Source: Anaerolineaceae bacterium UBA5838
GTDB taxonomy: Bacteria; Chloroflexota; Anaerolineae; Anaerolineales; Anaerolineaceae
DNA: 29,216 nucleotides
Assembly (NCBI GenBank): GCA_002432795.1
Contig: DJGU01000116.1
Span: forward strand, 3,369-32,584
Direction: 5' to 3'
This document shows positions 15,158 to 23,433 of the stretch, piece after piece. The position numbers were made by a program, and so were the translations under genes. Below the pieces are notes generated by a model. That model did no database searches, was not told where the DNA came from, and saw nothing but the letters and a program-made list of their open reading frames with translations. Position 1 is the first letter of the stretch; each line of letters begins with the position of its first letter.

Positions 15158-16720
15158 ATGAGCGACAGAATCGTCATCCTGGACTTTGGCTCTCAATACA
15201 CCCAACTGATCGGCCGCAGAATTCGCGATTTGCATGTCTACTGCGAGCTGCTCCCCTGGCACGCAAAAAAAGAAGCAGCGCTTGACGCTCAAACCAAGGG
15301 CATCATTCTTTCAGGCGGACCACAATCCATTTACGCTGATAACGCGCCATATATCCAGGATTATTTGATCGAAAGTGGCTTGCCCATTTTGGGGATCTGC
15401 TACGGCATGCAAGCCCTTACTCAAAAACTCGGCGGCAAGGTAATCCAAGGCAACCAACATGAATATGGCCTGACCGAACTGGACGTGCCAGCGGCTAACA
15501 CACTGCTGGTTCAGGGCAGGCAGACTGTCTGGATGTCTCACGGAGATCACGTCGCGGAACTGCCCCCGGGATTTTCCTGCCTGGCAACTTCCCCCAACAG
15601 CCCCTTTGCGGCCATGATGGATGAATCCAATCAGCGTTACGGGTTGCAATTTCATCCCGAAGTGCACCACACCCAGCATGGCAAAGAAATTCTGCAAAAT
15701 TTTGTTCTCAAGATCTGTAATTGCCAACCAGGCTGGACCTCGAGCTCGATCATCGAAGAGAGCGTCGCAGCCATTCGCGCCCGGGTCGGCAGCGGACGCG
15801 TTTTATCGGCGCTGAGCGGCGGCGTGGATTCTGCTGTCACCACAGCCCTGGTACAAAAAGCGATCGGCGATCGCGTCACTGCAGTGTTCATCAACACCGG
15901 TCTGATGCGCCTGGGCGAACCGGAGCAAATAGAGCAGGCTTTTCGACCTGTTCTCGGCGATCACCTGATCATGGTGGAAGCTTCAGAGCGCTATTTTGCC
16001 AAACTTGCCGGCGTTACAGATCCCGAAGAAAAGCGCAAGGTGATCGGCGAAAGCTTTATTCGCGAGTTCGAAACGGTCGTGGCAGGTCTGGAGGAACACG
16101 AGTTTCTCGCTCAGGGAACGATCTATCCAGACGTAATCGAATCAAAAGGGATCGGTGTCTCAGAAGCCCACCGCATCAAGTCCCATCACAACGTCGGCGG
16201 TCTGCCGGAAGACCTGAAGTTTAAGCTGGTAGAGCCGCTGCGCAACCTTTTTAAGGATGAGGTCCGCGCGGTCGGTGAGGTTCTTGGGCTACCGCCCGAA
16301 CTGGTCTGGCGCCAGCCTTTTCCGGGACCCGGTCTGGCAGTCAGGGTGCTGGGCGAGGTTACTTCTGAACGGATAGAAATCGTCCGACATGCAAACGCCA
16401 TCTTCACCGAAGAGTTGCAAAAAGCAAACCTGACCCGCCTGCACACGGACGAAGAGGGCAATATCAGCGGCAGCTCACAGGCTTTCGCGGTTTTGCTGCC
16501 GGTAAAATCGGTCGGCGTAATGGGCGACCAGCGCACATATTCCGAGACGATTGCTCTGCGCGCGATCACTTCCACCGATTTCATGACCGCCGATTGGGCG
16601 CGCCTGCCCTATGAGTTGCTCGCAAAAGTTTCCAACCGCATCGTCAACGAGGTCATTGGAGTTAACCGCGTCGTGTACGACATCAGCTCCAAGCCTCCTG
16701 CAACGATCGAGTGGGAGTAA
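15158..16720 (+). CDS. guaA: GMP synthase (glutamine-hydrolysing)
   Basis: Converts XMP to GMP using glutamine and ATP. The 520 residues contain the class I glutamine amidotransferase domain with nucleophile C81 (GICYGMQ) and the H166/E168 pair (FHPEVHH), then the ATP pyrophosphatase domain with the P-loop SGGVDS (220-225), and the C-terminal dimerisation domain ending in the family hallmark SSKPPATIEWE. All catalytic residues are present and the length is standard. It follows xpt by 9 bases, giving a two-step salvage route from xanthine to GMP. The tight gap suggests transcription from the xpt promoter. Confidence 0.97.
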   Translation: MSDRIVILDFGSQYTQLIGRRIRDLHVYCELLPWHAKKEAALDAQTKGIILSGGPQSIYADNAPYIQDYLIESGLPILGICYGMQALTQKLGGKVIQGNQHEYGLTELDVPAANTLLVQGRQTVWMSHGDHVAELPPGFSCLATSPNSPFAAMMDESNQRYGLQFHPEVHHTQHGKEILQNFVLKICNCQPGWTSSSIIEESVAAIRARVGSGRVLSALSGGVDSAVTTALVQKAIGDRVTAVFINTGLMRLGEPEQIEQAFRPVLGDHLIMVEASERYFAKLAGVTDPEEKRKVIGESFIREFETVVAGLEEHEFLAQGTIYPDVIESKGIGVSEAHRIKSHHNVGGLPEDLKFKLVEPLRNLFKDEVRAVGEVLGLPPELVWRQPFPGPGLAVRVLGEVTSERIEIVRHANAIFTEELQKANLTRLHTDEEGNISGSSQAFAVLLPVKSVGVMGDQRTYSETIALRAITSTDFMTADWARLPYELLAKVSNRIVNEVIGVNRVVYDISSKPPATIEWE

Positions 16721-16727
16721 AAAAGAC

Positions 16728-16762
16728 CCCTTTTATTTCATTTTCGAATGATTGAGAAAGGG
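16728..16762 (+). terminator. Hairpin after guaA with a TTCG loop
   Basis: Outer arms CCCTTT (16728-16733) and AAAGGG (16757-16762) enclose TCATT, TTCG, AATGA (16738-16751), a stable tetraloop. There is no T-run, so this is a weak terminator candidate or an mRNA end-protecting structure. Confidence 0.4.
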
Positions 16763-16831
16763 TGAATGATGAGAGCAGCAAGAGACCTGTGGGTATCACC
16801 AAACAGACTTTAGCATTTGAGGCAAAGGATC

Positions 16832-18001
16832 TTGAAATTATCAATCAATAGTCGCTACAAAATGATGCAGGGTCTGTTCTGGATGCTGTTTTGCGTAAGC
16901 TCCGGCTTTATCTCGCTCTATCTCCAGGGGCGAGGGCTGGGAAACGCGGAAATCGGCACTGTGACAGCAATTTTTGGCATCCTGGCAGCCCTGCTGCAGC
17001 CGGTGCTGGGTGGGATCACTGATCGCAGCAACCACCTGACCTGGCGCAGCATGATCCTGATGCTGGCGATCCCCTACTTACTGATTTGCATTGCCATGCC
17101 TCTGATCCCGGGAGCCTGGGCAGGCGCTTTGTTTATGGGTCTGCTGATCCTGCTCGGGAATACCATCATCCCTTTCATAAACAGCGCTCATTTTTATTAC
17201 AGCCATGCAGGAGAGTACATCAACTTTGGCGTAGCCAGGGGGATCGGGTCGGGTCTGTATGCGCTGCTTGCGCTGGTGATAGGTGGACTGGCTGAGAAAT
17301 ATGGCATTGAAATGGTTCCGATCACCGGGATATTAATTGCGTTTCTTTTTATTGTCGTAGTCTATCGCATGCCGCCGACCAAAGAATCTGTTAAGAAAGT
17401 ACGGAGAGAAAAAACGCTGCAAAAAGGTTTTCTCCTGCGCTACCCGGCTTTTACCTGGATGCTTCTAGCCTGCCTGTTGATGTTTACCACCCACAATATT
17501 ATAAATACTTATCTCCTGCAAATCATCCAATCCCTCGGCGGAAACAGCAGTCAGCTTGGAATCGCGCTGGCAATCCAGGCAGTTGTAGAAGTGCCGGTGT
17601 TGTTCGGTTTTTCGAAACTGCTAAAACGTTTTACCCCCAAAAGTTTGATGCTGACAGCCGCGTTTGGTTTTGCGCTGAAAGCCCTGATGTATGCGCTTTC
17701 AAGCAGTGTGTCGATGATCTATCTGATTCAAGTCACGCAAATGATCAGCTTCGCTCTTTTTGCCTCTTCATCCGTATTTTACACGTCAGAGGCTATCGCA
17801 ATTGAAGATCAGGGAACTGGTCAGGCGTACATGACCAGTATGATGGCAGCAGGCACCGTCTTGGGAAGTCTTTCGGGCGGATGGATGCTGGAGTTAAGCG
17901 GTATGACCACAATGCTTTTTGTCAATGTCATCATTGCCCTGCTGGGCGTTGGTTTTGCGCTGATCTCGGTAAAGAACAAAAGGCTGCTCAGTAAGGCCTG
18001 A
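16832..18001 (+). CDS. MFS transporter (MFS_1-like / nucleoside-sugar symporter type)
   Basis: A permease of about 389 residues with 12 predicted membrane segments. The loop between helices 2 and 3 reads GGITDRSNHLTWRS, a form of the major facilitator motif A; a second-half loop (GFSKLLKRFTPKSLM) mirrors it. The overall look matches the LacY/NupG-like MFS_1 group with few conserved charged residues. In-frame start choices are TTG 16817, TTG 16832 and ATG 16862, since a TAG at 16811 closes the frame. TTG 16832 is chosen because GAGG lies 9 bases upstream and the resulting short N-terminus fits; this is uncertain. The substrate is unknown. Position after xpt-guaA invites a purine guess, but a hairpin and about 110 bases separate them. 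Confidence 0.8.
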   Translation: MKLSINSRYKMMQGLFWMLFCVSSGFISLYLQGRGLGNAEIGTVTAIFGILAALLQPVLGGITDRSNHLTWRSMILMLAIPYLLICIAMPLIPGAWAGALFMGLLILLGNTIIPFINSAHFYYSHAGEYINFGVARGIGSGLYALLALVIGGLAEKYGIEMVPITGILIAFLFIVVVYRMPPTKESVKKVRREKTLQKGFLLRYPAFTWMLLACLLMFTTHNIINTYLLQIIQSLGGNSSQLGIALAIQAVVEVPVLFGFSKLLKRFTPKSLMLTAAFGFALKALMYALSSSVSMIYLIQVTQMISFALFASSSVFYTSEAIAIEDQGTGQAYMTSMMAAGTVLGSLSGGWMLELSGMTTMLFVNVIIALLGVGFALISVKNKRLLSKA

Positions 18002-18076
18002 TACTACAAAAGGTTTATACTGAGATTGTTGGAGTCTCATGTCAAGAATACATTGACTATTATCGGGAGTACTGAC

Positions 18077-18787
18077 ATGCCTGGAATTATTGAATCGGTT
18101 CGTGAACAACTCATCGAAAACGCGGATGAAAAAACCAAAGAAAGCGGGAAAAAATTCTTCAAGGAAGAAGTCCGGCTTTACGGAGTAAAGACAGCAACCG
18201 TGACAAAAATAGGCAATCAAGTCTTCAAACTCCTCACGGATATGCCAAAGGGTGAGATCTTCGAATTATGCACGTAACTGTGGAAATCATCCCTATTGGA
18301 GGAGTCCTTCGTTGCATGCAATTGGGCTTACTCAATCCGCAAGCGATATGCGCCTGAGGATTTCAACATATTTGAAGAGTGGGCAAACAAATACGTCAGC
18401 AACTGGGCTTCCTGCGATTCCCTGTGCAACCACTCGATAGGATCCTTTCTTGAGCAGTATCCGGGTTTTGTGGAAAACATGAAAACGTGGAGTCAATCGG
18501 AAAACAGGTGGGTAAAGCGCGCTTCCGCCGTTTCTTTCATCATTCCAGCCAGAAAAGGTCAGTTCAAAGAAGAAATCTTCGAGATCGCCAGCAGGCTGCT
18601 GCTGGATCCCGATGACATGGTGCAAAAGGGGTACGGATGGATGCTCAAATCGCTCGCGGATGCCTGCGAAGATGAAGTTTTCCTCTATGTGCTCGATCAC
18701 AGATCGAGCATGCCAAGAACAGCATTGCGATATGCGATTGAAAAGATGCCTGCGGAGAGAAAACGCGAAGCAATGAAAAGGGTCTGA
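18077..18787 (+). pseudogene. DNA alkylation repair protein (AlkD-like) interrupted by an in-frame TAA
   Basis: The frame reads as one AlkD-like glycosylase of about 236 codons, a HEAT-like fold that removes bulky or charged alkylated bases. It starts at the ATG after GGGAG (18065-18069) and runs to codon 66, where a TAA (18275-18277) interrupts what should be CEELW and reads CT-stop-LW. The same frame then continues without another break to 18787. The downstream part keeps the residues matching AlkD catalytic Trp and Asp (WASCD), the Arg of NRWVKRA, and the Trp of KGYGWMLK, plus the ending MPRTALRYAIEKMP. The first piece alone lacks the active site, and the second has no ribosome site. It is most likely a recent pseudogene; a sequencing error is the main alternative. 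TAA excludes selenocysteine. Confidence 0.85.
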
Positions 18788-18853
18788 ACCGTACCAGCAA
18801 ATGTCCACCAATATCAAAGCTTACAAGGACAAGACCGGAAGGACACACATCAC

Positions 18854-19462
18854 ATGACAATAGAAATACAACCTTTATCTCCTGATCTGATACTAAGTTA
18901 TCTCGATTTTTTTGACAATCGGGCTTTTTCGGACGACAGTCCTTGTGGACCGTGCTACTGCACCTCACCCAGTATGGACGCCGCCAGCGAAGCGCAGATG
19001 GTCAGTGAATTTGGGGACGACATCAAAGGCACGCTGCGCAATTATGCGATCAACCTTTTAATTGCGGGAAGAATTCGCGGCTATCTGGCATTTGAGAACG
19101 ATATCCCGGTCGGTTGGTGTAACTCGGGAGATAGAGATGGCTACCTTGCTTGGATCCCTGAGATCGCCCGGGAAGTGTCCTTAGGGAAAACTATCTCGGT
19201 TTTGTGTTTCGCAATCGCTCCGGGCTACCGGGGACAGGGGCTCTCCCTTGCCCTCCTGGAACGCATCATTGAGGACGCTAAAGATAAGGGCTACTCAGCC
19301 GTTGAGGGCTACCCCAGGGTCCAAAAGGACCGTGAGCCGTACGATTTCAATGGACCCCTGCGCCTTTACGAAAAAGCTGGTTTCATGGAAACAGCACGGC
19401 AGGCGGATATTGTCGTCATGTCAAAAGACCTGCGAGAATATCCCACTGCGTTCGACCAGTAA
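18854..19462 (+). CDS. GNAT family N-acetyltransferase
   Basis: A 202-residue acetyltransferase of the GCN5 fold. The acetyl-CoA loop is clear (IAPGYRGQGLSLALLERII, the R/Q-x-x-G-x-G/A motif), followed by the GYSAVEGYP strand and the closing LYEKAGFMETAR. The N-terminal half has an unusual opening, FFDNRAFSDDSPCGPCYCT, with a cluster of three cysteines in CGPCYC, which I associate with one GNAT subgroup. A GGAAGGA ribosome site precedes the ATG. The substrate is unknown. It lies 66 bases after the broken alkylation repair gene and ends in the convergent gap with the palindromic elements. Confidence 0.88.
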   Translation: MTIEIQPLSPDLILSYLDFFDNRAFSDDSPCGPCYCTSPSMDAASEAQMVSEFGDDIKGTLRNYAINLLIAGRIRGYLAFENDIPVGWCNSGDRDGYLAWIPEIAREVSLGKTISVLCFAIAPGYRGQGLSLALLERIIEDAKDKGYSAVEGYPRVQKDREPYDFNGPLRLYEKAGFMETARQADIVVMSKDLREYPTAFDQ

Positions 19463-19516
19463 AATTTCCACCAGAGGGGCAAGTATTCAGTCTTGAAACG
19501 GTATCCCTTAAGTGAC

Positions 19517-19582
19517 GTAGGGCGAGATTGGAAGCACTGGAAATATCCTGGCCACAAGGTTAGTCTGTGCTTCCAATCCGCC
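19517..19582. repeat. Palindromic element, copy B
   Basis: Same 66-bp plan as copy A: GTAGGGCG, three bases, TTGGAAGCAC (19528-19537), a 29-base loop, GTGCTTCCAA (19567-19576), TCCGCC. The stem differs from copy A at two pairs, both compensated. After the element, sequence related to that following copy C (GGAAAG, GATTCCT, TACGAACG) continues for about 30 bases. Confidence 0.8.
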
Positions 19583-19630
19583 ATGGAAAGTGGCGTGGAT
19601 TCCTCTACGAACGCCCAATACCATTGCGCA

Positions 19631-19672
19631 TGCGTGCCGTAGGGCGGGACAAAGTGCCGGTAGGGCGTGTTT
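19631..19672. repeat. Two tandem 21-bp units before copy C
   Basis: Units at 19631-19651 and 19652-19672 share GTGCCGTAGGGCG-type sequence with each other and with the three 21-bp units at 9288-9350. The second unit overlaps the left arm of copy C. Confidence 0.65.
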
Positions 19673-19724
19673 GAGGGCACCGTAAACGATGAGATGAACA
19701 AACCTCTTGTGCCCTCAATCCGCC
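19660..19724. repeat. Palindromic element, copy C
   Basis: GTAGGGCG, three bases, TTGAGGGCAC (19671-19680), a 28-base loop, GTGCCCTCAA (19709-19718), TCCGCC. The stem differs from copy A at three pairs and from copy B at three pairs, every one compensated. B and C lie between the convergent ends of the GNAT and copA genes. No gene is seen in this 339-base gap. Confidence 0.8.
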
Positions 19725-19801
19725 GGAAAAAGAGCCTTGATTTCCTTACGAACCACCTGGAGGAATGTGCAGCTTCTCCTGGCGGTGTGATAAGAAGGCA
19801 A

Positions 19802-22267
19802 TTACACCTTCATAAACCGATAGCCCCTCAGCCTCAGAGCATTCGTCACCACAGAAACAGAACTCAAACTCATTGCCGCACCGGCGATCATCGGGTTCAG
19901 CAGCGGGCCGCCAAACAGGTGCAAAACGCCCATCGCGATCGGGATGCCAATCACGTTATAGGCAAACGCCCAGAACAGGTTCTGCTTGATGTTTTGCAGA
20001 GTCTTCTTGCTCAGATCGATTGCCACGGGCACATCCATCAGCGTCGAGCGCATCAGCACGATATCCGCCGAAGCAATGGCCACATCGGTTCCGCTGCCAA
20101 TCGCGATCCCCACATCCGCCGTTGCCAGCGCCGGCGCGTCGTTGATTCCATCTCCAACCATCGCCACGAACCGTCCTTCTGATTTCAACTGGTTGACAAT
20201 CCCAGCCTTCTGGTCAGGCAGCACTTCGCTGAAGACCTGGTCCAGCCCCATCATGCGGCCAATTGCTTCTGCCGTGCGTCGGTTATCGCCCGTGACCATC
20301 GCAACCTGCACGCCCATCTTGTGCAGCTGATTAATTGCTTCTTTGCTGTCAGGTTTGACGGTGTCTGCCACAGCAATGATACCCAAAAGTACTTCTTCCA
20401 AGGCAACAAACATTGGCGTCTTACCATCATTTGCCAGGTCCTGCCCCAACTTCAAGGCATCCTCCCCCAGCGATAGGTACTCTTCGATCATTTTTTGATT
20501 TCCAATCCGCAGCAACTTGCCTTCGTAATCGACCACAACGCCCATCCCAGGCAAAGCTTTGAAACCACCAACTTCTGGCAGGCTATAGCCTTGCGCTTCG
20601 GCTGCCCGCAAAATCGCTTTGCCCAGAGGGTGTTCAGAGCCTTTTTCGGCGGCGCCAGCCAGCGCGAGCAAATCCTGTTCACTCTGTGCCCCCAGCGGCA
20701 ATACGTCTGTCACAGCCGGTTTGCCTTCAGTGATAGTTCCGGTTTTGTCCAGCAGGACCATGTCCACCTGTTGGGCGTCTTCAAGCGCGTCGCCATTTTT
20801 GATCAACACGCCATGCTCGGCTCCCTTACCCATGCCAACAGTCAGAGCCGTGGGCGTGGCAAGCCCGAGTGCGCACGGGCAGGCAATCACCATCACCGCC
20901 ACGAAGATCGTCAGTCCAAATTCCACGCTTTCTTTCCCAATCAGCACCCACCCTAAAGCCGCCAGCACGCCCAAAACAATCACAATCGGGACGAAAATTC
21001 CCGAGATCTTATCCGCCAGCTTTGCGATCGGTGCCTTTGACCCCTGGGCGTCTTCAACCAGGCGAATGATCTGCGCCAATGCCGTATCTTTGCCGACCCT
21101 GGTCGCCTTAAAATGCACTGCCCCGTTGATGTTCATCGACGCTCCGGTGACGTTATCGCCAATGGTTTTCTCAACTGGCAGGCTTTCACCGGTCAGCATG
21201 GATTCATCCACGCTGGTAGCGCCTTTCAGAAGCACACCATCAACCGGGAAGCTTTCACCCGGGCGCACCACCACCTCATCCCCCACCAGCACCTGGCTGG
21301 CGTCGATCTCGACCTCCTGTCCATTGCGCAAGACGCGCGCCTGTTTGGGCGAGAGCGCCATCAGCTTCTGGATTGCCTCGGAGGTCTTGCCAGTAGCACG
21401 CGCCTCCATAAACTTACCCAATGTGATGAGAGTCAGAACAACCGCTGCCGACTCGAAGTACAACGAGTGCGCAAAATGGGAGTGACCGCCGGTGATATTC
21501 CACAGAGCATATAAGCTGTAAAGGTAAGCTGAGCCGGTGCCGATGGCAATCAGCGAGTCCATATTGGGGTGCAGCTTCACCAGGTTGCGGAAGCCGTTGA
21601 CGTAATAGGACCAGCCCATGATCACTACCGGAGTGGTCAGTAATAACTGCGCCAGCGCGTTATTCAGCGGATTGATGGATGGGTCGAAAAATGCCGGCAA
21701 CTTCAGCCCGAGCATCGGTCCCATTGAAATTATCAGCAGTGGAACGGTCAAAATCGCGCTGATGGTAAAGCGCCACTTCAAGTTTTGCAGCCGTTTTGCC
21801 TTGCGCGCATTCTTGCGTTCAAGTTCGTCCTCAATGGTGTTATCAACCGGCAGAATAGCCTGATAGCCAGCTTCTGCCACCGCGCTGACCACCTGCTGCA
21901 GGCTGATCTCTGCCGGGTCGTAATCGAGCGTGAGCGTCTCGGCAGCCAGGTTGACGTTGGCGCTCTGCACTCCGGGCAGCTTGCCTACCACCCTTTCCAC
22001 CGTAGCGGAGCAGGCAGCACAGGTCATCCCCTGCACTTCGAGCTGCGCATGCTGGGAGGGTATCAGAGCCTTGTAGCCGGCATCATCCACAGCCTGGACG
22101 ACATTTTCCAGCGAGACCTGTGACTCGTCGTAACTCAGATGCAAGTTTTCCGCTGTCAGGTTGACGTTTGCTTCCGTCACGCCCGGCAGTTTACTCACAG
22201 CACGTTCTACCGCAGCTGAACAAGCCGCGCAAGTCATCCCTTCAATGGGTAAGATCTTAGTTTTCAT
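19802..22267 (-). CDS. copA: Copper-exporting P1B-type ATPase
   Basis: An 821-residue membrane pump that expels Cu(I) using ATP. Two N-terminal metal-binding domains carry GMTCAAC (Cys 13/16 and 83/86). Eight membrane helices are expected; the transport motif CPC is at 463-465 (IACPCALGLATP). The actuator TGE is at 359-361, the phosphorylated Asp is D507 in DKTGTITEG, and the SEHP nucleotide motif and GDGINDAPALA hinge follow. The start at 22267 is set by GAGGAGAATAAAT before ATG and by alignment of the first metal domain; a longer frame to 22417 is only readthrough into the copY coding region. It overlaps the end of copY by 11 bases and shares its promoter and cop box, so expression should rise when copper releases the repressor. 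Confidence 0.95.
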   Translation of the reverse strand: MKTKILPIEGMTCAACSAAVERAVSKLPGVTEANVNLTAENLHLSYDESQVSLENVVQAVDDAGYKALIPSQHAQLEVQGMTCAACSATVERVVGKLPGVQSANVNLAAETLTLDYDPAEISLQQVVSAVAEAGYQAILPVDNTIEDELERKNARKAKRLQNLKWRFTISAILTVPLLIISMGPMLGLKLPAFFDPSINPLNNALAQLLLTTPVVIMGWSYYVNGFRNLVKLHPNMDSLIAIGTGSAYLYSLYALWNITGGHSHFAHSLYFESAAVVLTLITLGKFMEARATGKTSEAIQKLMALSPKQARVLRNGQEVEIDASQVLVGDEVVVRPGESFPVDGVLLKGATSVDESMLTGESLPVEKTIGDNVTGASMNINGAVHFKATRVGKDTALAQIIRLVEDAQGSKAPIAKLADKISGIFVPIVIVLGVLAALGWVLIGKESVEFGLTIFVAVMVIACPCALGLATPTALTVGMGKGAEHGVLIKNGDALEDAQQVDMVLLDKTGTITEGKPAVTDVLPLGAQSEQDLLALAGAAEKGSEHPLGKAILRAAEAQGYSLPEVGGFKALPGMGVVVDYEGKLLRIGNQKMIEEYLSLGEDALKLGQDLANDGKTPMFVALEEVLLGIIAVADTVKPDSKEAINQLHKMGVQVAMVTGDNRRTAEAIGRMMGLDQVFSEVLPDQKAGIVNQLKSEGRFVAMVGDGINDAPALATADVGIAIGSGTDVAIASADIVLMRSTLMDVPVAIDLSKKTLQNIKQNLFWAFAYNVIGIPIAMGVLHLFGGPLLNPMIAGAAMSLSSVSVVTNALRLRGYRFMKV

Positions 22268-22739
22268 ATTTATTCTCCTCATGGGATAGATTCGAAAGGA
22301 TTGTGTCCCTCGCGTGCAGGTGGCAGGTACACTGCCCGGGGTAACAATCGCAAGGAACTTGGGCGACCGCCTGCTTGTTTTGCAGGACTTCCTCCAGCAT
22401 CGCGCGGTCTGCAGCAATCATCGGGGTTTTCTCGATCAGGTAAGCCAGCAGATTCGGCACCTTCCTGCTGCATATGCGGCTCAATAAGCCCTCAACCTCA
22501 AGTTTCAAGCTATCGGGTTCTACCAAATGCGTGGTGTAGACGAAGTGACGTGCTTCTTTTCGGGCATGCAGGTAGCCTTTGCTGGTCAGCCTGCCGATCA
22601 GGGTCTTGACGGTCGACTGGCTCCAGCCGCGTTTGCCGTTTAGAACCCGGGTGATTTCCTGGCTGGTGGATTCCCCACTCGCCCATACCACCCGCATCAC
22701 TTCCCATTCCGCGTCGCTAATATTTAGAGTTTCGGACAT
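22257..22739 (-). CDS. copY: CopY-type copper-responsive repressor (BlaI/MecI/CopY family)
   Basis: A 160-residue winged-helix repressor. The N-terminal domain (ISDAEWEVMRVVWASGESTS, then GWSQSTVKTLIGRLTSKGYL) is the BlaI/MecI/CopY DNA-binding fold. Near the C-terminus CDCYPGQCTC gives the exact CxCxxxxCxC metal motif of CopY, in which Cu(I) displaces zinc and lowers DNA affinity. The ATG at 22739 is chosen because AAAGGA lies 7 bases upstream; the earlier ATG at 22763 lacks a ribosome site. The last coding bases overlap the start of copA, as expected for a coupled operon. A matching TACAnnTGTA operator sits on its own promoter, so it should be autoregulated. Confidence 0.93.
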   Translation of the reverse strand: MSETLNISDAEWEVMRVVWASGESTSQEITRVLNGKRGWSQSTVKTLIGRLTSKGYLHARKEARHFVYTTHLVEPDSLKLEVEGLLSRICSRKVPNLLAYLIEKTPMIAADRAMLEEVLQNKQAVAQVPCDCYPGQCTCHLHARDTILSNLSHEENKYEN

Positions 22740-22768
22740 ATATCGTTCCTTTCGTTCCATCAATTTAA

Positions 22769-22797
22769 AGTTTACAACTGTAAACGTTTAATTTCAA
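22769..22797 (-). promoter_or_regulatory. copYA promoter with cop box operator
   Basis: On the minus strand: TTGAAA (22792-22797), a 17-bp spacer, TAAACT (22769-22774). The palindrome GTTTACAACTGTAAAC (22770-22785) contains the exact CopY consensus TACAnnTGTA (22773-22782) and covers the -10 box and half the spacer, so bound CopY would block RNA polymerase. Confidence 0.85.
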
Positions 22798-22887
22798 GCC
22801 CGCGTACAAAGCCAGCAGATACTTGCATAAGCAGTAATTTTGTTTTGCTCTACAGCCGGAGTACACTAAAGAAAAAATGGAGTAAAA

Positions 22888-23187
22888 ATGACAGAGATCC
22901 AATACAGCCATGAACCCGATGCCAAACGCATCGTTGCCACCAAGGATGATGGTCAGGAAGTCGGCAAGATCGAATATACGGTGAGTGAAAATTACTGGAA
23001 TGCCCGTCACACCTGGGTAAACCCGGATTATCGCGGAAACAAAATCGCCCGCAAGCTCGTGGACAAGCTGGCAGATACGGCACGCGCTGAAGGGATGAAA
23101 ATTCTCCCCACCTGTTCTTATGCCAAGCACGTCATGGAAAAGGATGCTGCTTTTGAGGACGTGCTCTTCAAACACGACATGCCCTGA
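22888..23187 (+). CDS. Small GNAT-like N-acetyltransferase (YidJ/GCN5-related 2 type)
   Basis: A 99-residue single-domain acetyltransferase of the compact group (Pfam GNAT family 2). It shows the strand HTWVNPDYRGNKIARKLVDK, carrying the shortened acetyl-CoA loop YRGNKIA, and the diagnostic ILPTCSYAKHVMEKD. The length is typical of this group (90-110 residues). GGAG lies 5 bases before the ATG. A weak promoter (TTGTTT, 16 bp, TACACT at 22862-22867) is plausible. It diverges from copY with about 150 bases between the starts, so the cop box is not positioned to control it directly. Its substrate is unknown. Confidence 0.88.
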   Translation: MTEIQYSHEPDAKRIVATKDDGQEVGKIEYTVSENYWNARHTWVNPDYRGNKIARKLVDKLADTARAEGMKILPTCSYAKHVMEKDAAFEDVLFKHDMP

Positions 23188-23288
23188 CATTTGCCAATTT
23201 CTGTTCCTTTGGTGTTTCCCCCTTAAAATTTTAGGTCATTGGCATTGGAGGACTTGATAAGATAAATTTTCAAAACAAGTTTAAAGCT

Positions 23289-23323
23289 AACCTGCTGGCA
23301 TTAGTGCTGGCAGGTTTCTTTTT
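23289..23323 (+). terminator. Rho-independent terminator
   Basis: AACCTGC (23289-23295) pairs with GCAGGTT (23310-23316), followed by TCTTTTT. It lies about 100 bases after the small GNAT gene and most likely ends that transcript. I see no gene in the bases between. Confidence 0.7.
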
Positions 23324-23406
23324 ACCCCACAGCTCCACACTGGCTGTCTCAGGAGAATAATTATCTTGATACTTCCCCCTTTTCAATGCCAATTTTGGCC
23401 TGTTTG

Positions 23407-23415
23407 TGTTATTAT
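23407..23415 (+). promoter_or_regulatory. Extended -10 promoter of the HAD gene
   Basis: TG at 23407-23408, one base, then TATTAT (23410-23415). The transcript would start near 23422, immediately before AAGGA and the ATG at 23434, giving a very short leader. The -35 is poor, as is usual for extended -10 promoters. Confidence 0.45.
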
Positions 23416-23433
23416 CGACGCCTGAAGGAAAAA

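Noticed and set aside
18275..18277. Selenocysteine codon in the AlkD-like gene, given selB in the window
   Set aside because: The interrupting codon is TAA, not TGA, and the expected residue is Glu in the family.
20619..21485. 288-residue plus-strand open frame opposite copA
   Set aside because: Antisense shadow of a strongly conserved ATPase; low-complexity Ser/Pro/Thr composition and no ribosome site.
22268..22417. N-terminal extension of CopA
   Set aside because: The added residues are an out-of-frame reading of copY; the true start has GAGGAG and aligns with the first metal-binding domain.
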